From CAUZJO01 sp963580245 (GTDB lineage Bacteria; Sumerlaeota; Sumerlaeia; MVZB01): a stretch of 60,045 nt of DNA. The notes under the pieces are model-generated. The model was not told the DNA's origin and made no database searches. It worked only from the letters and a program-made list of their open reading frames with translations. Made by a program: the position numbers and the translations under genes. The stretch spans positions 1 through 60,045 of the forward strand of contig CAUZJO010000006.1 in assembly GCA_963580245.1 (NCBI GenBank), read 5' to 3'. Positions 29,124 to 38,087 of this stretch are shown here, one piece after another (within the stretch, counting starts at the first letter, position 1; each line of letters starts with the position of its first letter).

Positions 29124-29596
29124 AACGCCCTAATCGCACACGCAGCCGACGGCGTCATCTTAAACCCCTTCCGTTGCGTACGGCGATTCGAATCGTGTTG
29201 GGGCTAGGCGTCCTATTGATTCTGGGGTTGGCGCAGCTCCACGTACGGTTCAGCCTAAACACGGTCCAGCGCGAGACCCGACGCCTGCAAGCGCTCCAGC
29301 GCACGTTATCGAGCGAGGTCAACGCCCTGCGAGGCGAAACCGAATCGCTCAAACACCCCGAAGTATTGTTCGAGTATGGGCGCCGGGAATTGGGAATGGT
29401 TCGCTACGGCCCCGAACCCGAAACGCTGACCGTGCCCAGAGATGTTCGCAGACGTTATGACGTGGCGCGGTCGATCATCCATCCGCGCCGGGTCGAGGAG
29501 GAGCGCGGCGGTCTCAGGCGGGCCGGCCAATGGTTGCAAGCGGTCGGTAACCGGATCGGCTTGGCGCCCGAGGCCGCGGCCGGCGAGACACACTGA
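29120..29596 (+). CDS. ftsL: FtsL-like septum protein
   Basis: A 158-residue bitopic membrane protein. A very basic cytoplasmic N-terminus (KRPNRTRSRRRH) is followed by one transmembrane helix (about residues 22-40), then a coiled-coil stretch with Leu/Arg heptads (about 45-85), then a C-terminal tail. This is the FtsL/DivIC plan, and its location between rsmH and ftsI is the usual FtsL slot. FtsL normally works with FtsB and FtsQ to activate septal peptidoglycan synthesis. I use the ATG at 29120: it overlaps the rsmH stop and has AAGGGGAG at 29104-29111. Sequence identity to FtsL is weak, as is usual, so the call rests on topology and position. Confidence 0.75.
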   Translation: MKRPNRTRSRRRHLKPLPLRTAIRIVLGLGVLLILGLAQLHVRFSLNTVQRETRRLQALQRTLSSEVNALRGETESLKHPEVLFEYGRRELGMVRYGPEPETLTVPRDVRRRYDVARSIIHPRRVEEERGGLRRAGQWLQAVGNRIGLAPEAAAGETH

Positions 29597-30248
29597 AGCG
29601 GAACAACGGGAGGTCCGGACCTCAAGCATTCTCAGATTTGTCGTGCTTATACCAAAACAGGGAGGGGAGCCCCTACAGAAACCAACACATATTTTGGCCG
29701 GTTCGCCGCGAGCGAGACCGGTCAAATCCCTAGGCCATTTTCGACCTCGCGCGGTTCTTCGACTTTTCCGTTTTTCAGCCTGTAAACCGCGACCGTTGCT
29801 CCGTTGATGTTGATCCGTGAGGGTTCCGGCCCAGGCGCCCACGCACCCGCGACTGTTGTCCCGTTGATATACCGTTCCCGTTACCGCAGTCCGTTGTCGT
29901 GTTCAGTTGTCGAGGCGCCCCGGGAAAGCGGCATGGACCGCCGCCTCCCGATACCGTTGAAGTCGTGCCGCAAGGATGGGTCGTTAGGGCTGAAGGAGCC
30001 AGGCATCCCAGGCGCCAAGGCGCCATAGGGGAAGGGGGACACGTCGCGTTGCTTTTGTGGCGGCTACGCGACGCATCCCCCGCCTGGTGCGTCTAGTCAT
30101 CAGCAAAATCTATTCCGAATGTATCGGCAACGGGTGTCCATTGTCAAATAAAATCTGCTAAAGGGAAGCTGGGGCCCATTCCATGCCCGAGGGGAGTGAG
30201 CGAGCATCTCATCCGTGAACGCTGACCCGTCGGAAGACTTATCGCAAG
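29597..30248. other. 652-bp gap inside the dcw cluster
   Basis: No open frame here has protein-like composition or a recognisable domain. The interval holds a perfect 14-bp palindrome GAGGTCCGGACCTC at 29610-29623, two related 21-base units 60 bp apart (separate entry), and AGGCGCC in several places including the dyad GGCGCCAAGGCGCC near 30010. A separate promoter for ftsI may lie near 30130-30180, but I cannot pick hexamers with confidence. Confidence 0.6.
29788..29868 (+). repeat. Two diverged 21-base repeats, 60 bp apart
   Basis: The units at 29788-29808 and 29848-29868 share 18 of 21 bases, beginning CGCGAC and ending CCGTTGAT, with a period of exactly 60 bp. They could be the remains of a tandem array. 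Confidence 0.45.
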
Positions 30249-32441
30249 ATGCTGATCAAATCTTATCGATTTCGCATTTCGATACTGGGCATCCTGTCGC
30301 TGGCGGCGTTTGCGGCTGTCGTGGCCAGACTATATCACCTTCAGGTGATCCGTCATGAAGCCTACGTCGAGCTCGCTCGTAAGCAGCAACATAAGAAAGT
30401 GGTGCTGTCGCCGCGACGCGGGGAGATTCGCGACCGCAACGGCGCCACCCTGGCCAACTCGTCCATCACCGATTCGATCGTCTTTGATTCGCGAAAGCTG
30501 AAAGAGAAAGCATCCAGAGAACTGGTGGCCGACCTCGCGCACGCTTTGGGCAAGCCCGTCGAATACGTGCAAAGCCGTTATTTCGATCGCAAGGGTCGCC
30601 ATTTCGTCTATCGCAAGGCGCCCGAAGAGGTCTGTCAGGCCATCTCGGTGATCGAGGACCGCCATGAACTGCCCGAGAACACCGTCGTCTTCGAGAAACA
30701 CAGCAAACGCTATTATCCCAATGGCCCCCTCGCCAGCCATGTCCTCGGATTTACCCGCATCGACGATACCGGCGACAACATCGGGCAGTCGGGAATCGAA
30801 CTGCGGCATGATTCCTACCTGAAAGGCTCCTACGCCGAGCAACGGATGATGGTCAATTCGCGGCGCAAGGACTTGGCCCCGCTGGACGAAGACTTGATTG
30901 AAATGACCCATGGCCACGAAGTGACGCTCACCATCGATTCACAGATTCAGATGTTCACCGAAAGGGCCCTGCGCCGCCGAGTGGGCGAACTTCAAGCCAA
31001 AAGCGGCGTGGCGATCGTGATGGACGTCCAGACCGGGGCCATCCTGGCCCTGGCCAACAGCCCCGACTTCAACCCCAACCAGTTCTCTCGGGCCGACCCT
31101 TCGCAACGCCTTAACCGGGCGCTGACCGACCCGCTGGAAATAGGGTCGGTGATGAAAATCATCACGACCACCCTGCTCTTGGACAACAACCTGCTTGCCC
31201 CGGACGAGTTGGTCGACTGCAACAATGGCTGGACCCGGATTCACGGCCGGACGGTTAAGGACGATCATCAAATCGGCAAGTTCGTACCGTTTCCCATCGC
31301 GTTCGCCCAATCGAGTAACGTGGCGATGGCCCTGCTCAGCGAACGACTCGAACCGACCCTCTACTATAAGGGCCTGCGCCGATTCGGGCTGGGGCGTCCG
31401 ACGGGCTTGGACCTGGCGGGCGAGGGGAACGGCATCTTGCGGCCGGTCGAGAGGTGGACGGCCATGTCGCGCGCTTCGCTCGCCATCGGCTACGAGGTCG
31501 CGCTGACGCCGATCCAGGTTGTCTCGGCCTTGTCGGCCATTGGGAACAAGGGTTGGCGCATGCGACCTCACCTGCTGCGCGAGATCCGCACCCACCAGGG
31601 ACATAAGGTCAAGGAGTTTGAACCCGAGAGGATCGACCGGGTGGCCAGCGCCGAGGTCTGCCGCCACGTGCTGGGTTTCATGGAAAAGGTGGTTCAGGAG
31701 GGAACGGGGACCAATGCCCAAGTCCCCGGTTATCGGATCGGGGGCAAGACCGGCACGACCCTCAAACACGTTCGGGTCGCCGGCCGGAAACGCTACATCG
31801 CCTCGTTCGCCGGGCTGGCGCCGATCGACGATCCGCGCTTGGCGATCTTCGTGACCGTCGATGAACCCAAGGGCGAAAAGTACGGCGGAAGCGTTTCGGC
31901 CCCCGTCTTCCGCGAGGTCGCCTCCCAAGCGCTTCACATCTTCGGCGTCAAGCCCAGCGATCCGGCCGCATACGAGAGATATCGCCACGGGCGCGAAACG
32001 CCGCCGCTGGTCGCCTCGGCCCAGTGGCAAGCCTTCACTGGCGGCGGGCTCCCCGGCGACCAGGGAATCGCGGAGGAAGACCAGGGACATCCGGAGCCAT
32101 TCGATCGCCCCTCGGACCCCAATGGCGTCTCCTACGCCACGACGCGCGCCAACGCCGGACCGGCCCTGCCCCTGCTCTTGGAGCCCGATGACGCCTATTC
32201 ACCTGAAGACGCGGGAACCCGACCGATGCCCGATTGCCGGGGGTTGACGATGATCGAGGCATGGGACAAGCTGGCCCGCGCGGGCATTGAGGCCAAAATG
32301 CTCGGTTCGGGGGTGGCGGTTCGTCAAGAGCCGAGCGCCGGCGCGCTGATCGCCGCGGACAGGGCTGCCACGGTGATCTTCGCCCATCCATCCGAAGCCC
32401 CGAAAGTTGTTGGCTCGCGGCCGATTGGACCGGCAGAATAA
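30249..32441 (+). CDS. ftsI: Penicillin-binding protein, FtsI/PBP3 type, with PASTA domain
   Basis: A 730-residue class B penicillin-binding protein, the septal peptidoglycan transpeptidase. One transmembrane helix lies at about 9-27. The dimerisation/pedestal domain starts with RRGEIRDRNGATLA near 56. The transpeptidase motifs are S300-V-M-K303 (nucleophile), S355-S-N357 and K500-T-G502. A PASTA domain (MPDCRGLTMIEAWDKLARAG) occupies the last 70 residues after a Pro/Asp-rich linker. The active-site motif is preceded by LEIGSVMK rather than the usual YEPGSTFK, a small deviation. It follows a 652-bp gap after ftsL and precedes murE by 54 bp. Confidence 0.92.
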   Translation: MLIKSYRFRISILGILSLAAFAAVVARLYHLQVIRHEAYVELARKQQHKKVVLSPRRGEIRDRNGATLANSSITDSIVFDSRKLKEKASRELVADLAHALGKPVEYVQSRYFDRKGRHFVYRKAPEEVCQAISVIEDRHELPENTVVFEKHSKRYYPNGPLASHVLGFTRIDDTGDNIGQSGIELRHDSYLKGSYAEQRMMVNSRRKDLAPLDEDLIEMTHGHEVTLTIDSQIQMFTERALRRRVGELQAKSGVAIVMDVQTGAILALANSPDFNPNQFSRADPSQRLNRALTDPLEIGSVMKIITTTLLLDNNLLAPDELVDCNNGWTRIHGRTVKDDHQIGKFVPFPIAFAQSSNVAMALLSERLEPTLYYKGLRRFGLGRPTGLDLAGEGNGILRPVERWTAMSRASLAIGYEVALTPIQVVSALSAIGNKGWRMRPHLLREIRTHQGHKVKEFEPERIDRVASAEVCRHVLGFMEKVVQEGTGTNAQVPGYRIGGKTGTTLKHVRVAGRKRYIASFAGLAPIDDPRLAIFVTVDEPKGEKYGGSVSAPVFREVASQALHIFGVKPSDPAAYERYRHGRETPPLVASAQWQAFTGGGLPGDQGIAEEDQGHPEPFDRPSDPNGVSYATTRANAGPALPLLLEPDDAYSPEDAGTRPMPDCRGLTMIEAWDKLARAGIEAKMLGSGVAVRQEPSAGALIAADRAATVIFAHPSEAPKVVGSRPIGPAE

Positions 32442-32495
32442 CCCCGTCCGGCGCCAAGCCGAGTTCCAAAGATCCTGATCCAAGCCGTTGATGGA

Positions 32496-34004
32496 ATGGA
32501 ACTGCTCTCACTTCTGAATGAACTGAACATCCCCTATCGCGGTCAATGCGCGCCCGGCCTCTCGATTGATTCGGTCACCGACGATTCACGCCGCTGCGGG
32601 CCCGGCACCTTATTTGTTGCCATCTCCGGCGCGCAAGCGGACGGCCACCAGTTCTTGGACGACGCGAAGAGCCGGGGCACTCGTGTCGCGTTGGTCAGCC
32701 GGGCCAATCTACTCGGCAACCGAGGGCTGACACTGCTCAAGGTGGAACAACCGCGCCGGGCCTTGGCCTTGATTGCGCAACGCCTGGCCGGCGACCCCTC
32801 GCGCGCGATGACGACCGTGGGCGTGACCGGAACCAACGGCAAAACGACCGTCGCGTACTTGATGGATTCGATATTCCGGGCCGCGGGCCTGAAGACGGGG
32901 GTGTTGGGGACGGTCAGTTACCGCTGGGGCGACCACGTCGAATGCCAACCCGCCCCCCAGACCACGCCCTCCCCGACTGACCTGGCCGATCTGCTGGGAC
33001 GGATGAAGGCCGATGGCGTGCAGGCCGTCGTGATGGAGGTGAGCTCGCACGCCCTGGACCAGCATCGGGTAGACGGGATCGCGTTTGGTGCCGGCGGATT
33101 CACGAACTTGACTCAGGACCATCTGGACTATCACGCTTCGATGGAAGAGTACCAACAGACCAAGGAACGGCTCTTCACCGAGGTGCTGCCCGAGAACCCG
33201 GATGCCGTTTCCGTCATCAGTCTCGACGATTCCGCCGGCCGCCGCTTTGCCGATACTGCCCGCACGGGGTCGGTCCTGGGGTGCAGTTTCTTCCGCTCGG
33301 AGGCGGACTTGCGCATCGATTCAATCCTGTTCACGCCGCGGCGGATGGTACTCCGATGCCGCTTCCGGGGAGGGGAACTTGTCCTCGAGACACCGCTCCT
33401 GGGCTTGCATAACGCGCAAAACTGCCTGGTGGCGGCCGGCTTGGGATTGGCGGCCGGGATGCCTCGTGAAGCCGTCGAGCGGGGGATCGCAACGATGCCG
33501 GGAGTGCCTGGGCGCTTCGAGTTTGTCGAGGCGGGCCAGCCGTTCCCCATAATCGTCGACTACGCCCACACGCCCGATTCGTTGCTCAAGGTCCTGTTCA
33601 ACGCGAAGCAATTCGTGCGGCGCCGGCTGATCGCGGTCATCGGCGCGGGCGGCGACCGCGACCCCGGCAAGCGACGGCCCATGGGGCAGGCCGCCGCCCG
33701 ACTGGCCGACCAGATCATCATCACCAACGATAACCCGCGAACCGAACAGCCCCAGGCCATCGCCGACGCCGTCGCCCGGGGAGTCAAAGAGGCCGCCAAC
33801 GGCGCGGTCGATTGGCGCATCGAGCTAGACCGAGCCAAGGCCATCGGGCAGGCGATCACGATGGCCGAGCAAGGCGACGTGGTGGTCATCACCGGCAAGG
33901 GGCATGAGGATTACCAGATCTTCGGCACGGAAAAGGTCCACTTTGACGACCGCGAGGTGGCCCGCGCAACCGTCGCGGAGGCATCTCTATCTCACGATGG
34001 ATAA
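32496..34004 (+). CDS. murE: UDP-MurNAc-tripeptide synthetase, diaminopimelate-adding
   Basis: A 502-residue cytoplasmic Mur ligase. The N-terminal domain has TDDSRRCGPGTLFVAI near 28, the ATP-binding P-loop is VTGTNGKTTV near residue 108, and MEVSSHALDQHRVDG near 180 and LTQDHLDYHASMEEY near 208 follow. The substrate-specifying motif is D412-N413-P414-R415 (NDNPRTEQP), the signature of enzymes that add meso-diaminopimelate, so the peptidoglycan should be DAP-type. It overlaps murF by 8 bases (murF starts at 33997). Confidence 0.95.
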   Translation: MELLSLLNELNIPYRGQCAPGLSIDSVTDDSRRCGPGTLFVAISGAQADGHQFLDDAKSRGTRVALVSRANLLGNRGLTLLKVEQPRRALALIAQRLAGDPSRAMTTVGVTGTNGKTTVAYLMDSIFRAAGLKTGVLGTVSYRWGDHVECQPAPQTTPSPTDLADLLGRMKADGVQAVVMEVSSHALDQHRVDGIAFGAGGFTNLTQDHLDYHASMEEYQQTKERLFTEVLPENPDAVSVISLDDSAGRRFADTARTGSVLGCSFFRSEADLRIDSILFTPRRMVLRCRFRGGELVLETPLLGLHNAQNCLVAAGLGLAAGMPREAVERGIATMPGVPGRFEFVEAGQPFPIIVDYAHTPDSLLKVLFNAKQFVRRRLIAVIGAGGDRDPGKRRPMGQAAARLADQIIITNDNPRTEQPQAIADAVARGVKEAANGAVDWRIELDRAKAIGQAITMAEQGDVVVITGKGHEDYQIFGTEKVHFDDREVARATVAEASLSHDG

Positions 34005-35481
34005 AGCGAACATGAGCGCACTTCATCCATTGCCCTCCCTCGCCGAGATGACGCTCGGCGAGATCGCCCAGATCGTTCAGGGCGAGCCGGCCCAGGGCGG
34101 ACACGCCGAGCGGCGCTTCGGACCAATTTGCACGGACTCGCGGCAACTGAACGCTGGGGAGTTCTTCTTGGCGTTGCGCGGCGAACAATTCGACGGCCAC
34201 CAGTTTTGCCGAGCGGCGCTTGAGAGAGGGGCGGCCGGGATCATTGTCGACGCTGCCTTCGAAGCCGATGCGGACCTGGCCGCCGTTCCCATCATGCGGG
34301 TGAAAGATACGCTGCGAGCTTATGGCGACCTGGCGGCCGAGCGGCGGCGGCGTTGGGGCGGGCGGGTGCTGGCCATCTCGGGCAGCGCGGGCAAGACAAC
34401 GACCCGGCGACTGGCGGCCGCGGCCCTCTCGCGCCATGTGAAGACGCTCGAGCCGATCATGAATTACAACAACCTGATCGGCGTGCCGCACACGCTAATG
34501 CGATTGGAAGCCGGGCATGAAGCGGCCGTCTTGGAGCTGGGCATGAACCTGCCGGAGGAACTCGAACGCTTGACGGCGATCGCCGCCCCATCGGTCGCGC
34601 TGCTGACCCAAATCGGTCTGGCCCACGTCGGGATGTTCGACTCGCTCGACGCCCTGGTCGAGGCCAAGTTTGACCTCTTCCGCGGCTGCGCCCCCGGGAC
34701 GCCGCTGGTGGTCAACGCGGCCTGTCCGAGAACGACGATGCGGATCAGCGACATCGGCGATGAATATCCCGTCACGGGGTTCCTGGGCGACGGGGAACCC
34801 CGATGGGAACCCCCCGGCTTGGCGCGCGCGGAGAATGTTACACTGCTTGAGCCCTTCGGCTATCGGTTTGATCTGATCTGGCCCGAAGGCCGGCTCGGCG
34901 GGTTAAGCATGCGCTATTTCGGCCGCCATCATCTCGAAAACGTGGCCGCCGCGGCCGCCCTGCTGCTCGCGGCAGGCTACGATCCGGCATGGCTGGCCGA
35001 AGCGCTCGATGGGTTCAAAACCGAACCGTATCGTGGCGAGATCATCCAGGCGGGCCCGATGCGCTTCATTTTGGATTGCTACAACGCCGCTCCCCAGTCA
35101 ATGTTGGGCGCCTTGCGCTCAATGGACGAACTCCCCGCGCCCCGGCGGCGCGTGGTCGTGTTCGGAGACATGGGCGAACTGGGCCAACAGACGGTCGTCG
35201 CCCATGATATGCTGCTCGGCCCCCTGCGCAAGCTGGACGAGTCGGTCTTTTTCGGGCTGGGCGAGCACTTTTCGCGTTTGGCCGACACGCTCGCGAGCGA
35301 AGGTCGCCGGGCATACGGCTTTCTCGAACACGGCGAACTGATCCAAGCCCTGCGCACGGAGCTTGAGGCCGACGACGTGGTGTTGTTTAAGGGGTCGCAC
35401 GCGATGGGGCTGGAGCATGTGGCCCATGCCCTGGCACCCGAGGCCGGCATCATACCCGAAGCCGATCAATCATCTCCCTGA
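33997..35481 (+). CDS. murF: UDP-MurNAc-tripeptide:D-Ala-D-Ala ligase
   Basis: A 494-residue Mur ligase that completes the cytoplasmic pentapeptide precursor. Motifs: CTDSRQLNAGEFFLALRGE near 42, P-loop SGSAGKTTTRR near 130 (Ser/Ala in place of the more common Thr-Asn), NYNNLIGVPHTL near 155, ELGMNLPEEL, and DCYNAAPQSM (family DxYNANPxS) near 365, then VFGDMGELG. The start is uncertain: the ATG at 33997 overlaps the murE stop, while an ATG at 34012 (MSALHPLPSL) is also possible. The frame is open further upstream, but that part lies within murE. Confidence 0.94.
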   Translation: MDKANMSALHPLPSLAEMTLGEIAQIVQGEPAQGGHAERRFGPICTDSRQLNAGEFFLALRGEQFDGHQFCRAALERGAAGIIVDAAFEADADLAAVPIMRVKDTLRAYGDLAAERRRRWGGRVLAISGSAGKTTTRRLAAAALSRHVKTLEPIMNYNNLIGVPHTLMRLEAGHEAAVLELGMNLPEELERLTAIAAPSVALLTQIGLAHVGMFDSLDALVEAKFDLFRGCAPGTPLVVNAACPRTTMRISDIGDEYPVTGFLGDGEPRWEPPGLARAENVTLLEPFGYRFDLIWPEGRLGGLSMRYFGRHHLENVAAAAALLLAAGYDPAWLAEALDGFKTEPYRGEIIQAGPMRFILDCYNAAPQSMLGALRSMDELPAPRRRVVVFGDMGELGQQTVVAHDMLLGPLRKLDESVFFGLGEHFSRLADTLASEGRRAYGFLEHGELIQALRTELEADDVVLFKGSHAMGLEHVAHALAPEAGIIPEADQSSP

Positions 35482-35496
35482 ACCATTGGGACCGTC

Positions 35497-36651
35497 ATGC
35501 TGCTGTGGATACTGGACTGGCTCGAAACGTGGGGAAGGGTCGAAGGGATCGAGCCGGACTTGGGCCCGGCGCGCGTCTTGCGCTACATCACCGTGCGCAC
35601 CACCTTGGGGCTGATGCTGGCGTTTGTGATCTCGATGGTGATCGGGCCGGCGGTCATCCGGCGGCTGGTTGCCCTGGGCGCGGGCCAGGTGATCCGCACG
35701 ACGACCAGCACCGGGGCCATCAACCTCTCCGACATGCACGGCGCCAAGTCCGGCACCCCCACCATGGGCGGGCTGATCATCCTGTTTTCGCTCGTGTTGC
35801 CCGTCCTGCTGCTGTGCCGGCTCGATAACATCTACGTCATCCTGCTGCTCACGATGACCTTCGGCTACGGGGCGCTGGGGTTTTGGGACGACTATCTCAA
35901 GGTGGTCGAGCACCATCACAAGGGCGTCCCCGGGCACCGCAAGCTGCTGATCCAGGGGGCGCTGGCTTTGCTGCTGGCCTTTACCTTGATGGCCGGCCGC
36001 TGGAAAGTTCATTACGCCCCGACCGGCGACGTCGGCTACCCTTACCTGACGCTCCCCTTTCTCAAGGACCTCTACTTCGATCTCGGCTGGTGGTTCGTTC
36101 CGTTCGTGGTGCTCGTGCTGCTCGCGACGTCCAATGCCGTCAACCTGACCGATGGGCTGGACGGCCTGGCCATCGGCGTCTCGATTGCGAACGTGGCGGC
36201 CTTTCTGGTGATCGCCTACCTGGTGACGCGATCCGATTTCTCGGAGTATCTCTACGTCCCGTACATCGCCGGCGGGGGCGAGATCGTGGTCTTTCTGGGG
36301 GTGCTGTTGGGGGCGTCGCTCGGGTTCCTGTGGTTCAACGCCCCGCCGGCCCAGGTCTTCATGGGCGACACCGGCTCGATGATGCTCGGCGGCGTGATCG
36401 GCTCGACGGCCATCTTTCTTAAACAGGAACTACTGCTGGTCGTGATCGGCGGGGTCTTCGTCATCGAGGCGTTGTCGGTGATCCTGCAAGTCGGCTGTTT
36501 CAAACTGACCGGCACCCGCCTGCTGCGCATGTCGCCCCTGCACCACCACTTCGAGAAAAAAGGCATCGCCGAAAGCAAAATCATCATCCGCTTCTGGCTG
36601 ATCTCGTGGCTGCTGGCGATTGTGGGGTTGGGGTTGTTGAAATTGCGGTAG
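35497..36651 (+). CDS. mraY: Phospho-N-acetylmuramoyl-pentapeptide transferase
   Basis: A 384-residue polytopic membrane enzyme (about ten helices) that makes lipid I by transferring phospho-MurNAc-pentapeptide to undecaprenyl phosphate. Family signatures are MHGAKSGTPTMGG near residue 83, the catalytic Asp pair in GFWDDYLK near 128, NAVNLTDGLDGLAIG near 212, the magnesium-binding FMGDTGSMMLGG near 288 and PLHHHFEKKG near 347. The C-terminal helix is present. It starts 15 bp after murF. No murD, ftsW or murG follows; this is the last dcw gene here. Confidence 0.96.
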   Translation: MLLWILDWLETWGRVEGIEPDLGPARVLRYITVRTTLGLMLAFVISMVIGPAVIRRLVALGAGQVIRTTTSTGAINLSDMHGAKSGTPTMGGLIILFSLVLPVLLLCRLDNIYVILLLTMTFGYGALGFWDDYLKVVEHHHKGVPGHRKLLIQGALALLLAFTLMAGRWKVHYAPTGDVGYPYLTLPFLKDLYFDLGWWFVPFVVLVLLATSNAVNLTDGLDGLAIGVSIANVAAFLVIAYLVTRSDFSEYLYVPYIAGGGEIVVFLGVLLGASLGFLWFNAPPAQVFMGDTGSMMLGGVIGSTAIFLKQELLLVVIGGVFVIEALSVILQVGCFKLTGTRLLRMSPLHHHFEKKGIAESKIIIRFWLISWLLAIVGLGLLKLR

Positions 36652-36762
36652 CGCCCAACGTTCGGGGGGTCCCCGCTTGAAGCATTCAATTACGAAGGCC
36701 GAGCCGGACAAGACAGGCAATCAACAAACCTCTCCGAAGTTACGCCGCACCCTTCACATGCA

Positions 36763-37208
36763 TCATGGCCCGGACCTCGCTCGTCCGGCCGTGCGGCGGG
36801 CGTCGGCGGCTTGGCCGCGGTGCATCATGCGGTGCAGGGCCGTCATCAGGAACGTCTGGCGGTAGGTCGGGAATATTTCTCATAGTCGGGAAGGACGTTC
36901 TTGCTCGGCGTGTCCAAGTCCTCTTCGCTCATCGAATCGAGGAGAGCCAACGTTTCCTCGTGCGCTTGTTGGAACTTGGCCGTCAGCTCGGCGAAGGACG
37001 GGTAGTTGGCGGCGTCGGCGGTCGGTTCGGTTCCGATGCCCAACATCCAATCGCGAACCAACTGGCCCTCCGAATAGGCCAGATGACCCACGATCCACAG
37101 CGGATGGCATCCGCCGTTGGGCGTCGGGAAGGTCAACGGGGCGTCCTTCATGTCCTCGATCAATTGAACGACCATGCCGTGGCACGTCTCCAGGGTGGTC
37201 TTTAGCAT
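36763..37208 (-). pseudogene. DinB-like metal-binding protein with one frameshift
   Basis: The first 110 residues fit a DinB four-helix-bundle protein: GCHPLWIVGHLAYSEGQLVRD near residue 34 contains the first metal-binding His. After DYEKY the frame runs into a stop at 36846. Reading one base over from about 36873 restores a normal family end, FPTYRQTFLMTALHRMMH, with the C-terminal HxxxH-type metal motif and a stop at 36763. A single missing T in the TATTTC-like site explains the shift. Intact it would be about 147 residues. DinB proteins often act as thiol-dependent S-transferases or are uncharacterised. It lies downstream of the DUF1579 gene on the same strand. Confidence 0.75.
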
Positions 37209-37346
37209 TTCCTTGGACTGCAGCGAGTTACTCCTTTTGGCGCGATTCTGTTTGATTGCGTCTGGAACAAATCATCGCCTCGTTCTCTCGGGTCGAGGCT
37301 GCCGCGCTCTCAGCGCCGCCGCAGCCTATTCTTGGACGACGCCGAA

Positions 37347-37835
37347 TTATTCCGCATCCAGACGCGTATAGGCGATCTCCGTTACCATTTGCGGTTCGCC
37401 CTCCTCGTACTTGGTCCAGTGTTGGGTCATCTTGTCTTCGCCCTTGAACTTGATCGTCAAGGCGTGCATGTGCTCCTCGGCGGCCACGTCGATGTCGGCG
37501 TCCTCGGCGAGATCGAACTCGATCTCGTGTTCCTCCAGCTCCTTGAGTTCCAGCTTGGGCTGGTTGTGCAACATGCAGTAATGCGTCACGGTCAGGTCGC
37601 GCTCCGAGTTATCGTGATAGATCGTCACCATCTCATGGGGCGACCTCTCGAAGATGGTCTCCACAATAGCGCTGCCGCCCGAGGTGAGCTTGTAACTAGC
37701 ATCGATCTTCATCGGCCCCTCGCCCATGTCCATCGTGCCTTCCCACGAACCGACCAGCGACTTCATCCGCTCGAACGCCTCGGATCCGACGTGCGGGTCG
37801 ATCGATGAGGGGTGATGCGACGGGGCGGCAATCAA
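37347..37835 (-). CDS. DUF1579 family protein
   Basis: A 162-residue soluble protein of the DUF1579 type (lipocalin/THAP4-like beta-barrel). The hallmark is the N-terminal LVGSWEGTMDMGEGP near residue 27, followed by alternating strands (SYKLTSGGSAIVETIFE) and a C-terminal HWTKYEEGEPQMVTEIAYTR. It is strongly acidic. The only start I find is TTG at 37835; no ATG or GTG lies in frame before a stop near 37914. No signal peptide is visible. It precedes the DinB-like gene by 138 bp, so the two could be cotranscribed. The function is unknown. Confidence 0.78.
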   Translation of the reverse strand: MIAAPSHHPSSIDPHVGSEAFERMKSLVGSWEGTMDMGEGPMKIDASYKLTSGGSAIVETIFERSPHEMVTIYHDNSERDLTVTHYCMLHNQPKLELKELEEHEIEFDLAEDADIDVAAEEHMHALTIKFKGEDKMTQHWTKYEEGEPQMVTEIAYTRLDAE

Positions 37836-38087
37836 GGGTCCGGGCTCTTTCCTATCACTAACGAACCGGCGGCGACCGTGAACAATCCCAAACCGTCCGC
37901 GATGACCAAACGGTCAAGGATGACGATCCGGGCGATTCGTCGGCTTAACCCGAATGATAACCCAATCTGGATTTGAAATGCCAGGCATCAGATCGGCCGC
38001 GCGCAAGGGCCCGAGCGTCTCGGGTTTGATCCATGAGAGCGACTCGAGAAACGTGGGCCAAGTTGAAGGATGAAACCAAGCGCCGGC

